A stretch of DNA of 37,187 nucleotides from Rhodocyclaceae bacterium. Its GTDB lineage: Bacteria > Pseudomonadota > Gammaproteobacteria > Burkholderiales > Rhodocyclaceae. Positions 1 to 9,029 of this stretch are shown in pieces. How positions within the stretch are numbered: the stretch's first letter is position 1; each line of letters begins with the position of its first letter. Below the pieces are notes generated by a model. The model had not been told where the DNA came from. It searched no databases and saw only the letters and a program-made list of their open reading frames with translations. Both the position numbers and the translations under genes were made by a program. Location of the stretch: positions 379 through 37,565 of the forward strand of contig RXJP01000039.1 of NCBI GenBank assembly GCA_003963315.1, given 5' to 3'.

Positions 1-416
<416 letters not shown>

Positions 417-438
417 AAATCAAGATCAACCGCACTCA

Positions 439-537
439 ACACAGAGACCACAGAGACACAGAGACCACAGAGATGAAGCGTCAATGCCTTGCATTTGATT
501 TTCTCCGTGTCCTCTGTGCCTCCGTGTCCTCTGTGTC
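439..537. repeat. Imperfect inverted repeat of the CACAGAG type between pccB and pccA
   Basis: The left arm (439-474) is built from repeated ACAGAGACC/ACAGAG units. The right arm (502-537) is its near complement (CCTCTGTGCC, CCGTGTCCTCTGTG), with about 27 bases between them. Transcribed, it would form a long imperfect hairpin between the two carboxylase genes. Repeats of this CACAGAGACACAGAG style are scattered between genes in many bacterial genomes. Here the hairpin may attenuate transcription or stabilise one half of the message, but that is inference. Confidence 0.75.
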
Positions 538-552
538 AATAGAGGTTTAATT

Positions 553-2568
553 ATGTTTACAAAAATTCTGATTGCGAATCGCGGCGAAATCGCCTGCCGC
601 GTCATCAAGACCGCCCGCAAGATGGGCATCAAGACCGTTGCTGTCTATTCCGAGGCCGACAAGGACGCCCTGCACGTGGAACTGGCCGACGAGGCCGTGT
701 GCATCGGCCCCGCCCCGTCCAAGGACAGCTACCTGGTGATGGACAAGATCATCGCCGCCTGCAAGCAGACCGGCGCCCAGGCGGTGCATCCCGGTTACGG
801 CTTCCTCTCCGAGAACGAGGCCTTCTCCCGCCGCCTGGCCGAGGAAGGCATCAAGTTCATCGGTCCCCTGGCCCATTCCGTGGCCGCCATGGGCGACAAG
901 ATCGCCTCGAAGAAGCTGGCCAAGGAAGCCAAGGTCAACACCATCCCCGGCTACAACGATGCCATCGACACGCCGGAACAGGCGGTCGAGATCGCCAAGG
1001 GCATCGGCTACCCGGTGATGATCAAGGCTTCCGCCGGCGGCGGCGGCAAGGGCCTGCGCGTGGCGTTCAACGACAAGGAAGCCCACGAAGGCTTCGCCTC
1101 GTGCAAGACCGAAGCCAAGAACGCCTTCGGCGATGATCGCGTCTTTATCGAGAAGTTCGTCGAAGAACCCCGCCACATCGAAATCCAGGTGCTGGGCGAT
1201 TCCCACGGCAACGTGGTGTACCTGCATGAGCGGGAATGTTCCATCCAGCGTCGCCACCAGAAGGTGATCGAAGAAGCGCCGTCCCCCTTCATCGACCCCG
1301 CCACCCGCAAGGCCATGGGCGAGCAGGCCGTGGCCCTGGCCAAGGCGGTGCAGTACGAGTCCGCCGGCACCGTGGAATTCGTGGTGGGCAAGGACAAGAG
1401 CTTCTACTTCCTGGAAATGAACACCCGGCTCCAGGTGGAACACCCGGTCACCGAATGCATCACCGGCCTTGACCTGGTGGAGCAGATGATCCGCGTCGCC
1501 GCCGGCGAGAAGCTGGCCTTCAAGCAGGAAGACCTGAAGATCAACGGTTGGGCCATGGAATGCCGCATCAACGCCGAAGACCCCTTCCGCGGTTTCCTGC
1601 CTTCCACCGGACGCCTGGTGAAGTTCCAGCCCCCGGCCCAGAACATGATGGCCGCCGAAGCCATGCCTGCCGCCGGCGGCGTGCGGGTGGACACCGGCGT
1701 CTATGAGGGCGGTGAAATTTCCATGTTCTACGACTCGATGATCGCCAAGCTCATCGTGCACGGCACCACCCGGGACCAGGCCATCTCCCGCATGCGGGAA
1801 GCCCTCAACGCCTTCGTCATTCGCGGCGTGGCTTCCAATATTTCTTTCCAGTCGGCCCTGATGCAGCATCCCCGCTTCACCTCGGGCAACTTCAACACCG
1901 GCCTGATCGCGGAGGAATATCCCAAGGGTTTCGACGCCAACGACGTGCCCCATGACGATCCGGCCATGATCATCGCCGTCGGTGCCGCCATCCATCGCCA
2001 GTACCTGGCCCGCGGCAGCAGCATCAGCGGCCAGATGCCCGGCCATGAATTCAAGCCCGGCGACGACTATGTGGTGATCCGCAACGGCGAGCACCATGCC
2101 GTTTCCGTCACCCCCGCCGACGGCGGTTACGACGTGAACTACGCCGGCGAGACCTATGCCGTGCGTTCCGACTGGAACTTCGGCCATCTGCTGTACACCG
2201 GCACCTTCAACGGCGAACCCTTCTGCATGCAGGTGGAACGCCACGGCTTCAAGTACCGACTGTTCCATTGGGGCACCGTGGCCGATCTGCTGGTGCTGGA
2301 CGGCTACGCCGCGAACCTGCAAAAGCTGATGCCCTTCAAGGCGCCGCCCGATATGTCCAAGTACCTGCTGTCCCCCATGCCCGGTCTGTTGACCGAAGTG
2401 GCGGTGAAGGTGGGCCAGGAGGTCAAGGCCGGGGAAGTGCTGGCCAAGATCGAAGCCATGAAGATGGAAAACATCCTCAAGGCCGAGCGCGATTGCGTAG
2501 TGGAGAAAATCCAGGCCAACCCCGGCGAAAGTTTGTCGGTGGACCAGGTCATCATCGCCTTCAAGTAA
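553..2568 (+). CDS. pccA: Acetyl/propionyl-CoA carboxylase alpha subunit (biotin carboxylase + biotin carrier)
   Basis: This 671-residue protein has the family's usual length. The N-terminal biotin carboxylase module (about 1-445) starts with KILIANRGEIACRVI, has the ATP-grasp glycine loop GGGGKGLR near 162-169 and the FLEMNTRLQVEHPVTE signature. A middle BT-like linker domain (about 460-590) joins the alpha and beta subunits. The C-terminal biotinyl domain (about 600-671) carries EAMKMEN with the biotin-accepting lysine at 637. The enzyme carboxylates biotin with ATP and bicarbonate and passes the group to the PccB subunit encoded upstream. The ATG at 553 is preceded by AGAGG at 541-545 with good spacing. 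No damage is seen. Confidence 0.95.
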   Translation: MFTKILIANRGEIACRVIKTARKMGIKTVAVYSEADKDALHVELADEAVCIGPAPSKDSYLVMDKIIAACKQTGAQAVHPGYGFLSENEAFSRRLAEEGIKFIGPLAHSVAAMGDKIASKKLAKEAKVNTIPGYNDAIDTPEQAVEIAKGIGYPVMIKASAGGGGKGLRVAFNDKEAHEGFASCKTEAKNAFGDDRVFIEKFVEEPRHIEIQVLGDSHGNVVYLHERECSIQRRHQKVIEEAPSPFIDPATRKAMGEQAVALAKAVQYESAGTVEFVVGKDKSFYFLEMNTRLQVEHPVTECITGLDLVEQMIRVAAGEKLAFKQEDLKINGWAMECRINAEDPFRGFLPSTGRLVKFQPPAQNMMAAEAMPAAGGVRVDTGVYEGGEISMFYDSMIAKLIVHGTTRDQAISRMREALNAFVIRGVASNISFQSALMQHPRFTSGNFNTGLIAEEYPKGFDANDVPHDDPAMIIAVGAAIHRQYLARGSSISGQMPGHEFKPGDDYVVIRNGEHHAVSVTPADGGYDVNYAGETYAVRSDWNFGHLLYTGTFNGEPFCMQVERHGFKYRLFHWGTVADLLVLDGYAANLQKLMPFKAPPDMSKYLLSPMPGLLTEVAVKVGQEVKAGEVLAKIEAMKMENILKAERDCVVEKIQANPGESLSVDQVIIAFK

Positions 2569-2580
2569 GGGCGTGCATTT

Positions 2581-2618
2581 TTGCTGTGGCGGGGAATGCT
2601 GCTTTCCCGTCACAGCAA
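2581..2618. other. Stem-loop just after pccA
   Basis: Bases 2581-2596 pair with 2603-2618 over 16 positions, two of them G-U wobbles, around a 6-base loop. The hairpin lies 12 bases after the pccA stop, so it may end or protect the carboxylase message. No T-run follows it on the plus strand, so it is not a canonical intrinsic terminator. Confidence 0.6.
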
Positions 2619-2660
2619 AGTAGTGAAACCTGATTGCCCGCCCTGGGGCATTCGGCTACA

Positions 2661-2697
2661 TTCACTTTTCCGCAGCACCTTGATCCGGAAAAGTGAA
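2661..2697. other. Second stem-loop upstream of the c-di-GMP gene
   Basis: TTCACTTTTCCG at 2661-2672 is perfectly complementary to CGGAAAAGTGAA at 2686-2697, with a 13-base loop and TTT directly after. It could be a weak terminator or a binding site for a dimeric regulator. It sits about 85 bases upstream of the next start codon. Confidence 0.55.
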
Positions 2698-2780
2698 TTT
2701 CCCTGCACGACGTCGTTTCACCTGCTTGTTCACCTTCGTGCCATCTTCGTTGGCGCGCTTCCCCGCTAGCGGCGGCTGAC

Positions 2781-5678
2781 GTGGGTTTGCACCGCCGCCT
2801 GCTGTTCCAGCTCGTCGCCTTCGGGGCCATCGCCACGGCGGTGGCCATCCTGTTGTTCGGCATCTACGTCGCCCATACCCAGCGGGCACTGGAAATCCGC
2901 GCCCTGGAAAGCGAAGTCCAGCTCATCGCCGACGATGTCGGCAACGATGTCACCCAATACCTGATCGCCCAGGACTACCGCAACCTCGACCACTTGCTGC
3001 AACAGGCCGGCAATAACCCGGGCGTCATGCTCTTGCAGGTGGTCACGGTGGACGGCCGTATCGTCAGCCAGATGGAACGCAGCGTGGCGGGCAGCGCCGT
3101 CCGTACCAGCACATCGGGCGGTCGTCTGCCCATTCCGTCCAATATGGCGGGGGGCATTGCCGCGGGCCATGACCGGGTGGAAGTCTGGCGGCCGATTCGG
3201 GGCAACCAATTGTTAGGCTGGGTGCATGTGGAGCATGACCTGGAAGAGAGCCGCTTGTTGCAGAGCCACCTGTTGGACGATTCCATGGTCATCGGCCTGC
3301 TGGTACTGCCCTTGAGCGCCGTGCTGATGTTCTTCCTGGTGCGCAAGCCCATCGGCTTGATCCGGCAGGCGACGGCCTTTGCGGTACGCCTGCCGGAAGC
3401 TTCTGGAGAAACGATGGGAGAAGTGGCGGCCAGTGGGGAAATCGGCAACCTGATCCATGCCCTGAACACGGCGTCGGGACAGCTCCACGACCAGGGGGTC
3501 GCCCTGGCCCTGGCCCATGCCCAGGAAGAGCGCCGCCGCCGTATTTATGAAGCCATGGCCATGGGTGAGACGCCGGTCAAGATCATGACCATGATCGCTG
3601 CCAGTCTGGAGCAGGACATTCCTGGCGCCCTGGTCGCCATCATGGTCAAGGACAAGGGCGGCAAGCGCCTGATCCACGGCGCCGCGCCTTCCTTGCCGCA
3701 GTCCTTCATCGATCGCCTGAACGGTGTTTCCGTGGTGCCGGGCGCCACCAGTTGCGGCGGTGCCGCCAGCACCGGGCAGCGTTCGATTACCGAGCACATC
3801 CCCAGCCATGCGGATTGGGATGGCTACCAGGATGCCGCCGCCCAGGCCGGTTTGGCGGCTTGCTGGGCCGAGCCCATTGTGGATGGTCCCGACCGGGTGC
3901 TGGGGGTGCTGGCGGTGTACCTGCGCGACCGCTGTCGCCCCTCCGCCGCCCAGCAGGAGTTGTTGCACCAGGTGGCGAACCTGCTCACCGTGGTGTTGCG
4001 CCGGGTACGCAATGAGGAAGCCCTGCTCCTCGCCAGCTCGGTGTTCCAGGCCAGCGGCGAGGCCATCACCGTCACCGATGAAAACAACTGCATCATCGCC
4101 ATCAATCCGGCATTCACCCGCGTCACCGGCTACAGCGTGGAGGAGGTGCTGGGCAAGAATCCGTCCATGCTTTCCTCGGGCCGCATGGACAGCACCTTCT
4201 ACCGGACCATGTGGCGCTCCCTCAAGGAAACCGGTCAATGGCAGGGGGAAATCTGGAACAAGCGCAAGAGCGGCCAGGTGTTTGCCGAATGGCTCACCAT
4301 CAACGCCATCCACGACGACCAGGGCCGCGCCTATCGCCATGTGGCCATTTTTTCCGATATCTCGGAAAAGAAGCGGGCCGAGGAAACCATCTGGCAGCAG
4401 GCCAACTACGACCAACTGACGGAACTGCCCAACCGCCGCCTGTTCCGTGATCGCCTGGAACAGGAGCTGCGCCGTGCCGAGCGTAACGGCAACCTGCTGG
4501 CCCTGCTGTTCATCGACCTGGACAGATTCAAAACCGTGAATGACACCATGGGTCATGATGCCGGCGACGAGTTGCTGGTCCAGGCCGCCAACCGCCTGAA
4601 GGATTGCGTGCGTGATTCCGATACGGTGGCGCGTTTGGGCAGCGACGAATTCGCCATGATCCTGACCGAGGCCAATGATCCCGGAGGCGTGGAGCGCAAG
4701 GCCCAGCACATCCTGACCCAATTGGCCTGGCCCTATACCCTGCGGGCGGGGATGGCGTATCTCTCCGCCAGTATCGGCATTACCCTCTTTCCCAGCGACG
4801 GCGGCGAAGCGGAGTCCTTGCTGCTCAATGCCGCCCGGGCCATGAGCGCCGCCAAGAACGGCGGCGCCAACGCCTTCTCCTGGTACACCCTGGAAATGCA
4901 GATGGCGGCCCGGGTGCGCAGCGAATTGGGCCATGACCTCCGGGTGGCCTTGCAGGAGAACCAGTTCCAGGTGCATTACCAGCCCATCGTTGATCTGCAC
5001 AGCGGCCGGGTGGTCAAGGCCGAAGCCCTGATCCGTTGGCCGCATCCCGAGCGGGGTTGGGTGAGCCCGGTCACGTTCATTCCCCTGGCCGAGGAGTTGG
5101 GCATGATCGGCGAGGTGGGGGACTGGGTGTTCCGCACTGTTGCGCGACAGGCCAAGGATTGGTTGGACTGCGGCTTGGACCTGCAATACAGCGTTAACAA
5201 ATCGCCGCGCCAGTTCGGCGCCGCCGACAACCAGGAGGCCTGGTTGGATTACCTCCAGGAGATCGAGCTGCCGGCCCGGCACCTGGTGATCGAGATCACC
5301 GAGGGCCTGCTGCTGGATGCCCGCGTAGAAGTGATGCAGCAGCTTCACCAGTTGCGGGAAGCCGGCCTGCAAGTGGCCATCGACGATTTCGGCACCGGCT
5401 ATTCGGCCTTGTCCTACCTGCAACAGTTCGATATCGACTACCTCAAGATCGACCGCAGTTTCATCAAGGATCTGGAGGAGGGCGCCGATGGCGCGGCCCT
5501 GGCCGAAGCCATCGTGGTCATGGCCCATAAGCTGGGTATCCAGGTTATCGCCGAGGGGGTGGAAACGGCGTTCCAGCGGGATTGGCTGGTGGATGCCCAG
5601 TGCGACTACGTACAGGGCTTCTTTTATGCCAAGGCGCTACCCGCCGAGGAATTCGAGCGCCTAGTGCGGAGCGGCTGA
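2781..5678 (+). CDS. Membrane sensor with HAMP, GAF, PAS, GGDEF and EAL domains (c-di-GMP turnover)
   Basis: The protein has 965 residues. A first membrane helix (about 8-30), a periplasmic sensor region (about 30-168) and a second helix (about 170-190) are followed by a HAMP-like linker, a GAF-like domain (about 255-410) and a PAS domain (about 415-530). A GGDEF domain with the variant motif GSDEF at 620-624 and an RDSD inhibitory-site motif comes next. The EAL domain starts at E748 (EALIRW) and keeps DDFGTGYS, LKIDRSF, AEGVET and the late QGFFYAKAL stretch. The EAL half therefore looks competent to cleave c-di-GMP, while the changed GGDEF motif may leave that half regulatory; this is inference. 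The start is GTG at 2781 with no strong ribosome site, so the exact start is open. The second c-di-GMP gene follows after 23 bases. Confidence 0.9.
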   Translation: MGLHRRLLFQLVAFGAIATAVAILLFGIYVAHTQRALEIRALESEVQLIADDVGNDVTQYLIAQDYRNLDHLLQQAGNNPGVMLLQVVTVDGRIVSQMERSVAGSAVRTSTSGGRLPIPSNMAGGIAAGHDRVEVWRPIRGNQLLGWVHVEHDLEESRLLQSHLLDDSMVIGLLVLPLSAVLMFFLVRKPIGLIRQATAFAVRLPEASGETMGEVAASGEIGNLIHALNTASGQLHDQGVALALAHAQEERRRRIYEAMAMGETPVKIMTMIAASLEQDIPGALVAIMVKDKGGKRLIHGAAPSLPQSFIDRLNGVSVVPGATSCGGAASTGQRSITEHIPSHADWDGYQDAAAQAGLAACWAEPIVDGPDRVLGVLAVYLRDRCRPSAAQQELLHQVANLLTVVLRRVRNEEALLLASSVFQASGEAITVTDENNCIIAINPAFTRVTGYSVEEVLGKNPSMLSSGRMDSTFYRTMWRSLKETGQWQGEIWNKRKSGQVFAEWLTINAIHDDQGRAYRHVAIFSDISEKKRAEETIWQQANYDQLTELPNRRLFRDRLEQELRRAERNGNLLALLFIDLDRFKTVNDTMGHDAGDELLVQAANRLKDCVRDSDTVARLGSDEFAMILTEANDPGGVERKAQHILTQLAWPYTLRAGMAYLSASIGITLFPSDGGEAESLLLNAARAMSAAKNGGANAFSWYTLEMQMAARVRSELGHDLRVALQENQFQVHYQPIVDLHSGRVVKAEALIRWPHPERGWVSPVTFIPLAEELGMIGEVGDWVFRTVARQAKDWLDCGLDLQYSVNKSPRQFGAADNQEAWLDYLQEIELPARHLVIEITEGLLLDARVEVMQQLHQLREAGLQVAIDDFGTGYSALSYLQQFDIDYLKIDRSFIKDLEEGADGAALAEAIVVMAHKLGIQVIAEGVETAFQRDWLVDAQCDYVQGFFYAKALPAEEFERLVRSG

Positions 5679-5701
5679 GCATTGGCAATTACAATTGCGC
5701 A

Positions 5702-7594
5702 ATGCCCTCAATTTGTCCAAGGATTTTTTTGCCCTTCCGGCGCGCCCCGGTAAACCTGCTCGGGCTGCTGCGCCTGTGCCTGCTCCTGTTGTTGCCCTGT
5801 GCCGCCCATGGCACGTCGCTGAGCGTCCATGACGGAGCCGGACGTTATCCCCTGGCGGGGTTTGTGGATGTCTTGGAGGATCCCGACGGCCGCTTGACCC
5901 TGGAGGATGTCCGCCAGCCCTCGGCGCAGTTCCGCCCCACCCGGCGCGGGGATGACATGAGCTTCGGCTACCGTCACAGCACCTATTGGCTGCGGCTGGT
6001 GCTGACCTTGCCCCCGGGCGGTAGCCGCGAGCATTGGTCGCTGGAGCTGGCCTATCCCACCCTGGATTCGGTGAATTTCTACCGCATGCTGCCCGGCGGC
6101 GATTACCAGATGACGGAAACCGGGGACACGCTGCCCTTCGGCAGCCGCCGGGTGGACCACCGCAATTACGTGTTCCCCGTGGATCTGTCTGGGGCCAACG
6201 CCGGATCGCAGGTGTTCTATCTGCGTATCCGCTCCGCCGGCAGCCTGACCTTTCCCCTCACCCTGTGGCAGGACAGCGCTTTCGCCGAAGCCAGCCAACG
6301 TAGCTATGCGGCCCTCTCCCTGTATTTCGGCGCCTTCGCCGCCATGGCGCTATACAACCTGATGCTCTACTTTTCCCTGCGGGATCGGGTGTTCCTGGTC
6401 TACGTGACCTTTGTCGCCAGCATGGCCCTGGGGCTGGCCAGCCAGTACGGCCTGGCCTTCCAGTTCCTCTGGCCCGACTGGCCTGCCCTGGCCAATGTGG
6501 CCTACCCCGGCGGTTTCGCCCTGGCCGGCCTGTTCGGCGTGTTGTTCACCCGGCGTTTCCTTGATGTGCCCACCCATTTGCCGCGTTTCGACAAGGTGCT
6601 CCTGGTCCTCGCCCTGTCCTTCGCCATCAACGTCGCGCTGCCCTGGTTCGAGTACCAATGGAGCGCCATCTGGATTTCCCTCACTGCGGTGACGTTCTGC
6701 CCCCTTGCCCTGGGTGCGGGCGTCTGGTTCGTCCGTCGCGCCCATCACGGCGCCCGCTACTACCTGGCGGCCTGGGGCTTGCTGTTGGTGTTCACTGCCG
6801 CCATTGCCTTGCGCAACATGGGCTGGATGCCGAGCAATTTCATCACCCTCAATGGCATGCAGATCGGTTCCGCCCTGGAAATGATGCTGCTGTCCTTCGC
6901 CCTGGCCCACCGCTACAACAAGCTGCGCCTGGAGAAGGACCTGGCCCAACAGGAGGCCCTGCAATCCAAACAGCGCATGGTGGACACCCTCAAGGAAAGC
7001 GAACAACTGCTGGAGCAGCGGGTGATGGAGCGCACCGCCGAGTTGGAGGCGGCCAATGCCAAGCTGGAGGAGCAGCAGAAACTGCTGCGGGAAATGGCCC
7101 ACCATGATCCCCTCACCGGCCTGGCCAACCGACTGTTGCTGGATATCCGCCTGGAGCATGCCATGCAGGTGGCGAAGCGTCACAACACCACCCTGGCGCT
7201 GCTGCTGCTGGATCTGGATGGCTTCAAGCCGGTGAACGACACCTACGGCCATGGCGTCGGCGACGAGCTGCTGATGGAACTGGCCCAGCGCATGCAGACC
7301 ATCGTCCGTCAGACCGACACCGTGGCCCGCCTTGGTGGCGACGAGTTCATCATCCTGCTGGAGTCCGTAGCGTCGGCGGAAGCGGTGATGCTGGTGGCGG
7401 AGAAATTGATCGCCGCCCTACGGGTGCCGATGACGGTTTCCAGCGGTGTGGAAGTGCGGGTGGGGGCCAGCATCGGCCTGACCCTGATGACGCCCAACGA
7501 TATGGACCGGGAGGCCATCATCCACCGTGCCGATGCGGCCATGTACGACGCCAAGGCCGCTGGCGGTAACCAGGCCCGTTTCCGGGCCGGTTAA
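5702..7594 (+). CDS. 7TM-DISM receptor with C-terminal diguanylate cyclase (GGDEF)
   Basis: Read from the ATG at 5702 this is 630 residues. An earlier in-frame start would overlap the upstream gene and bury the signal peptide (core LLGLLRLCLLLLLP). The extracytoplasmic part (about 35-195) resembles the 7TMR-DISMED2 sensor module. About seven hydrophobic segments follow (about 205-405), then a coiled coil rich in E and Q (about 410-465) and a GGDEF domain with intact GGDEF at 545-549. RQTD placed five residues before it is the classic inhibitory I-site. It should make c-di-GMP from GTP at the inner membrane in response to an external signal, often a carbohydrate-like ligand in this family. The ligand is not predictable here. 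The start is preceded by a small palindrome (5685-5698) and no clear Shine-Dalgarno sequence. Confidence 0.9.
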   Translation: MPSICPRIFLPFRRAPVNLLGLLRLCLLLLLPCAAHGTSLSVHDGAGRYPLAGFVDVLEDPDGRLTLEDVRQPSAQFRPTRRGDDMSFGYRHSTYWLRLVLTLPPGGSREHWSLELAYPTLDSVNFYRMLPGGDYQMTETGDTLPFGSRRVDHRNYVFPVDLSGANAGSQVFYLRIRSAGSLTFPLTLWQDSAFAEASQRSYAALSLYFGAFAAMALYNLMLYFSLRDRVFLVYVTFVASMALGLASQYGLAFQFLWPDWPALANVAYPGGFALAGLFGVLFTRRFLDVPTHLPRFDKVLLVLALSFAINVALPWFEYQWSAIWISLTAVTFCPLALGAGVWFVRRAHHGARYYLAAWGLLLVFTAAIALRNMGWMPSNFITLNGMQIGSALEMMLLSFALAHRYNKLRLEKDLAQQEALQSKQRMVDTLKESEQLLEQRVMERTAELEAANAKLEEQQKLLREMAHHDPLTGLANRLLLDIRLEHAMQVAKRHNTTLALLLLDLDGFKPVNDTYGHGVGDELLMELAQRMQTIVRQTDTVARLGGDEFIILLESVASAEAVMLVAEKLIAALRVPMTVSSGVEVRVGASIGLTLMTPNDMDREAIIHRADAAMYDAKAAGGNQARFRAG

Positions 7595-7610
7595 GGCCTC
7601 AGAAGGACGT

Positions 7611-8084
7611 TCAGCCCGCCAGCTTGGCGAAGGCCGTCACCACTTCCGGCGGCGCCTGCACCAACTCGATCAGCACGCCTTCGCCGCCGATGGGGAATTC
7701 TTCATTGCCCTTGGGGTGGAGGAAGCAGATGTCGAATCCCGCCGCGCCCTTGCGGATGCCGCCGGGGGCGAAGCGCACGCCGTTGGCCGTGAGCCATTCC
7801 ACCGCCCTGGGCAGGTCGTCGATCCAGAGGCCGACGTGGTTCAGGGGCGTGGCATGGACGGCGGGCTTCTTTTCCGGGTCCATGGGCTGCATCAGGTCCA
7901 CTTCCACCTTGAAGGGGCCGCTGCCCATGGCGCAGATATCCTCGTCCACGTTTTCCTTTTCGCTCTGGAAAGTGCCGGTCACTTCCAGGCCGAGCTTCTC
8001 CACCCAGAGGGTCTTGAGTTTTTCCTTGCTCGGGCCGCCGATGGCGATTTGCTGGATGCCGAGGACTTTGAAGGGGCGGGTCAT
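7611..8084 (-). CDS. VOC-family (glyoxalase/epimerase-like) protein
   Basis: From the ATG at 8084 the product has 157 residues. AGGAG lies 8 bases upstream. Two beta-alpha-beta-beta-beta modules typical of the vicinal oxygen chelate fold can be followed. Candidate metal ligands are Q in the first strand (IQQIAIGG), E in KVEVDL, H in LNHVGLW and E in VLIELVQAP. That pattern fits lactoylglutathione lyase, methylmalonyl-CoA epimerase or a related enzyme, but the sequence is not close enough to either by eye to choose. Its start overlaps the lgt stop by 4 bases (ATGA), so the two are co-translated. It converges with the GGDEF gene, 16 bases apart. Confidence 0.75.
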   Translation of the reverse strand: MTRPFKVLGIQQIAIGGPSKEKLKTLWVEKLGLEVTGTFQSEKENVDEDICAMGSGPFKVEVDLMQPMDPEKKPAVHATPLNHVGLWIDDLPRAVEWLTANGVRFAPGGIRKGAAGFDICFLHPKGNEEFPIGGEGVLIELVQAPPEVVTAFAKLAG

Positions 8085-8875
8085 GGTTTTTTCTCCTGAC
8101 GATAAGCATGCACAAGCATGAGAAGGCCGATCACGATCATGGGCAGCGACAACCACTGGCCCATGCTGACCAGATAGGAATGGCCGAACACCCCCGCGTC
8201 GGGTTCGCGGAAATATTCGCCGATCCAGCGGAACACGCCGTAGCCGATCAGGAACAGGGCCGACACGGCGCGGCGGGGGCGGGGCTTGGCTGAATAGAAC
8301 CAGAGGATGAGGAACAGCAGCAGTCCCTCCATGCCGGCCTGGTACAACTGGGAAGGATGGCGCGGCAGGTTGTCCACCTGGGGAAAGATCATGGCCCAGG
8401 GCAGGGTCGGGTCCGCCGGCCGGCCCCACAACTCGCCGTTGATGAAGTTGCCGATGCGGCCCGTCATCAAGCCCAGGGGCACCAATGGCGCGATGAAGTC
8501 GGTGACTTTCCAGAAGCTACGCCCGGTCTTGTGGCCGAACCAGGCCATGGCCACCAGCACGCCGAGGAAGCCGCCGTGGAAGCTCATGCCGCCTTTCCAT
8601 ACCGCAAGGATTTCCAGGAGATTGGCGAAGTAGTAGCCGGGCTCGTAGAACAGCACCTGGCCCAGGCGGCCGCCGATCACCACGCCGAGGACACCGTAGA
8701 ACAACAGGTCGTCGATGTCCCGCGGCAGCCAGCCGTGGAGCACGTTCTGCCGTGCGCGACGGCGGCCCAGGGCCATGAACAGCAGGAAGCCGATCAGGTA
8801 CATTAACCCGTACCAACGCACGGCAAGCGGCCCCAGGTGCAGGGCGACGGGATCGAACTGGGGGTGGATCAGCAT
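8081..8875 (-). CDS. lgt: Prolipoprotein diacylglyceryl transferase
   Basis: This 264-residue polytopic inner-membrane enzyme transfers diacylglycerol from phosphatidylglycerol to the lipobox cysteine of prolipoproteins, the first step of lipoprotein maturation. The diagnostic Lgt signature [15 protein letters not shown] is present. So are the SFHGGFLG stretch with the essential histidine, the N-terminal VRWYGLMYL and the late [11 protein letters not shown]. Length is normal for the family. The start is ATG at 8875; its ribosome site is weak. The VOC gene begins inside its stop codon. The gene diverges from the phosphatase gene, and the 154-base gap (8876-9029) must hold both promoters. Confidence 0.96.
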   Translation of the reverse strand: MLIHPQFDPVALHLGPLAVRWYGLMYLIGFLLFMALGRRRARQNVLHGWLPRDIDDLLFYGVLGVVIGGRLGQVLFYEPGYYFANLLEILAVWKGGMSFHGGFLGVLVAMAWFGHKTGRSFWKVTDFIAPLVPLGLMTGRIGNFINGELWGRPADPTLPWAMIFPQVDNLPRHPSQLYQAGMEGLLLFLILWFYSAKPRPRRAVSALFLIGYGVFRWIGEYFREPDAGVFGHSYLVSMGQWLSLPMIVIGLLMLVHAYRQEKKP

Positions 8876-9029
8876 AGGGAGTCTTGCGTGTGCAGGGCTG
8901 AATGCGGGTTGAGTCCGCCATTATAGAGCCCCTGCCGAAGCCGGCTGCCGTGACCCGGGAATGAGAAATACGGCTGTCACCGAGCTATGGTATTCAATGC
9001 GTCTCCGTTTCCCTCTTGAGGAATTGCCC

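Noticed and set aside
547-2613. Long open frame (about 690 codons) on the minus strand opposite pccA
   Set aside because: It is rich in His, Gly and Val and mirrors the G/C-biased third positions of pccA; it has no domain and no ribosome site, so it is an antisense shadow.
3213-5528. Minus-strand open frame of about 770 codons opposite the HAMP-GAF-PAS-GGDEF-EAL gene
   Set aside because: The plus-strand frame has clear ordered domains; the antisense frame has only low-complexity His/Gln/Gly-rich sequence.
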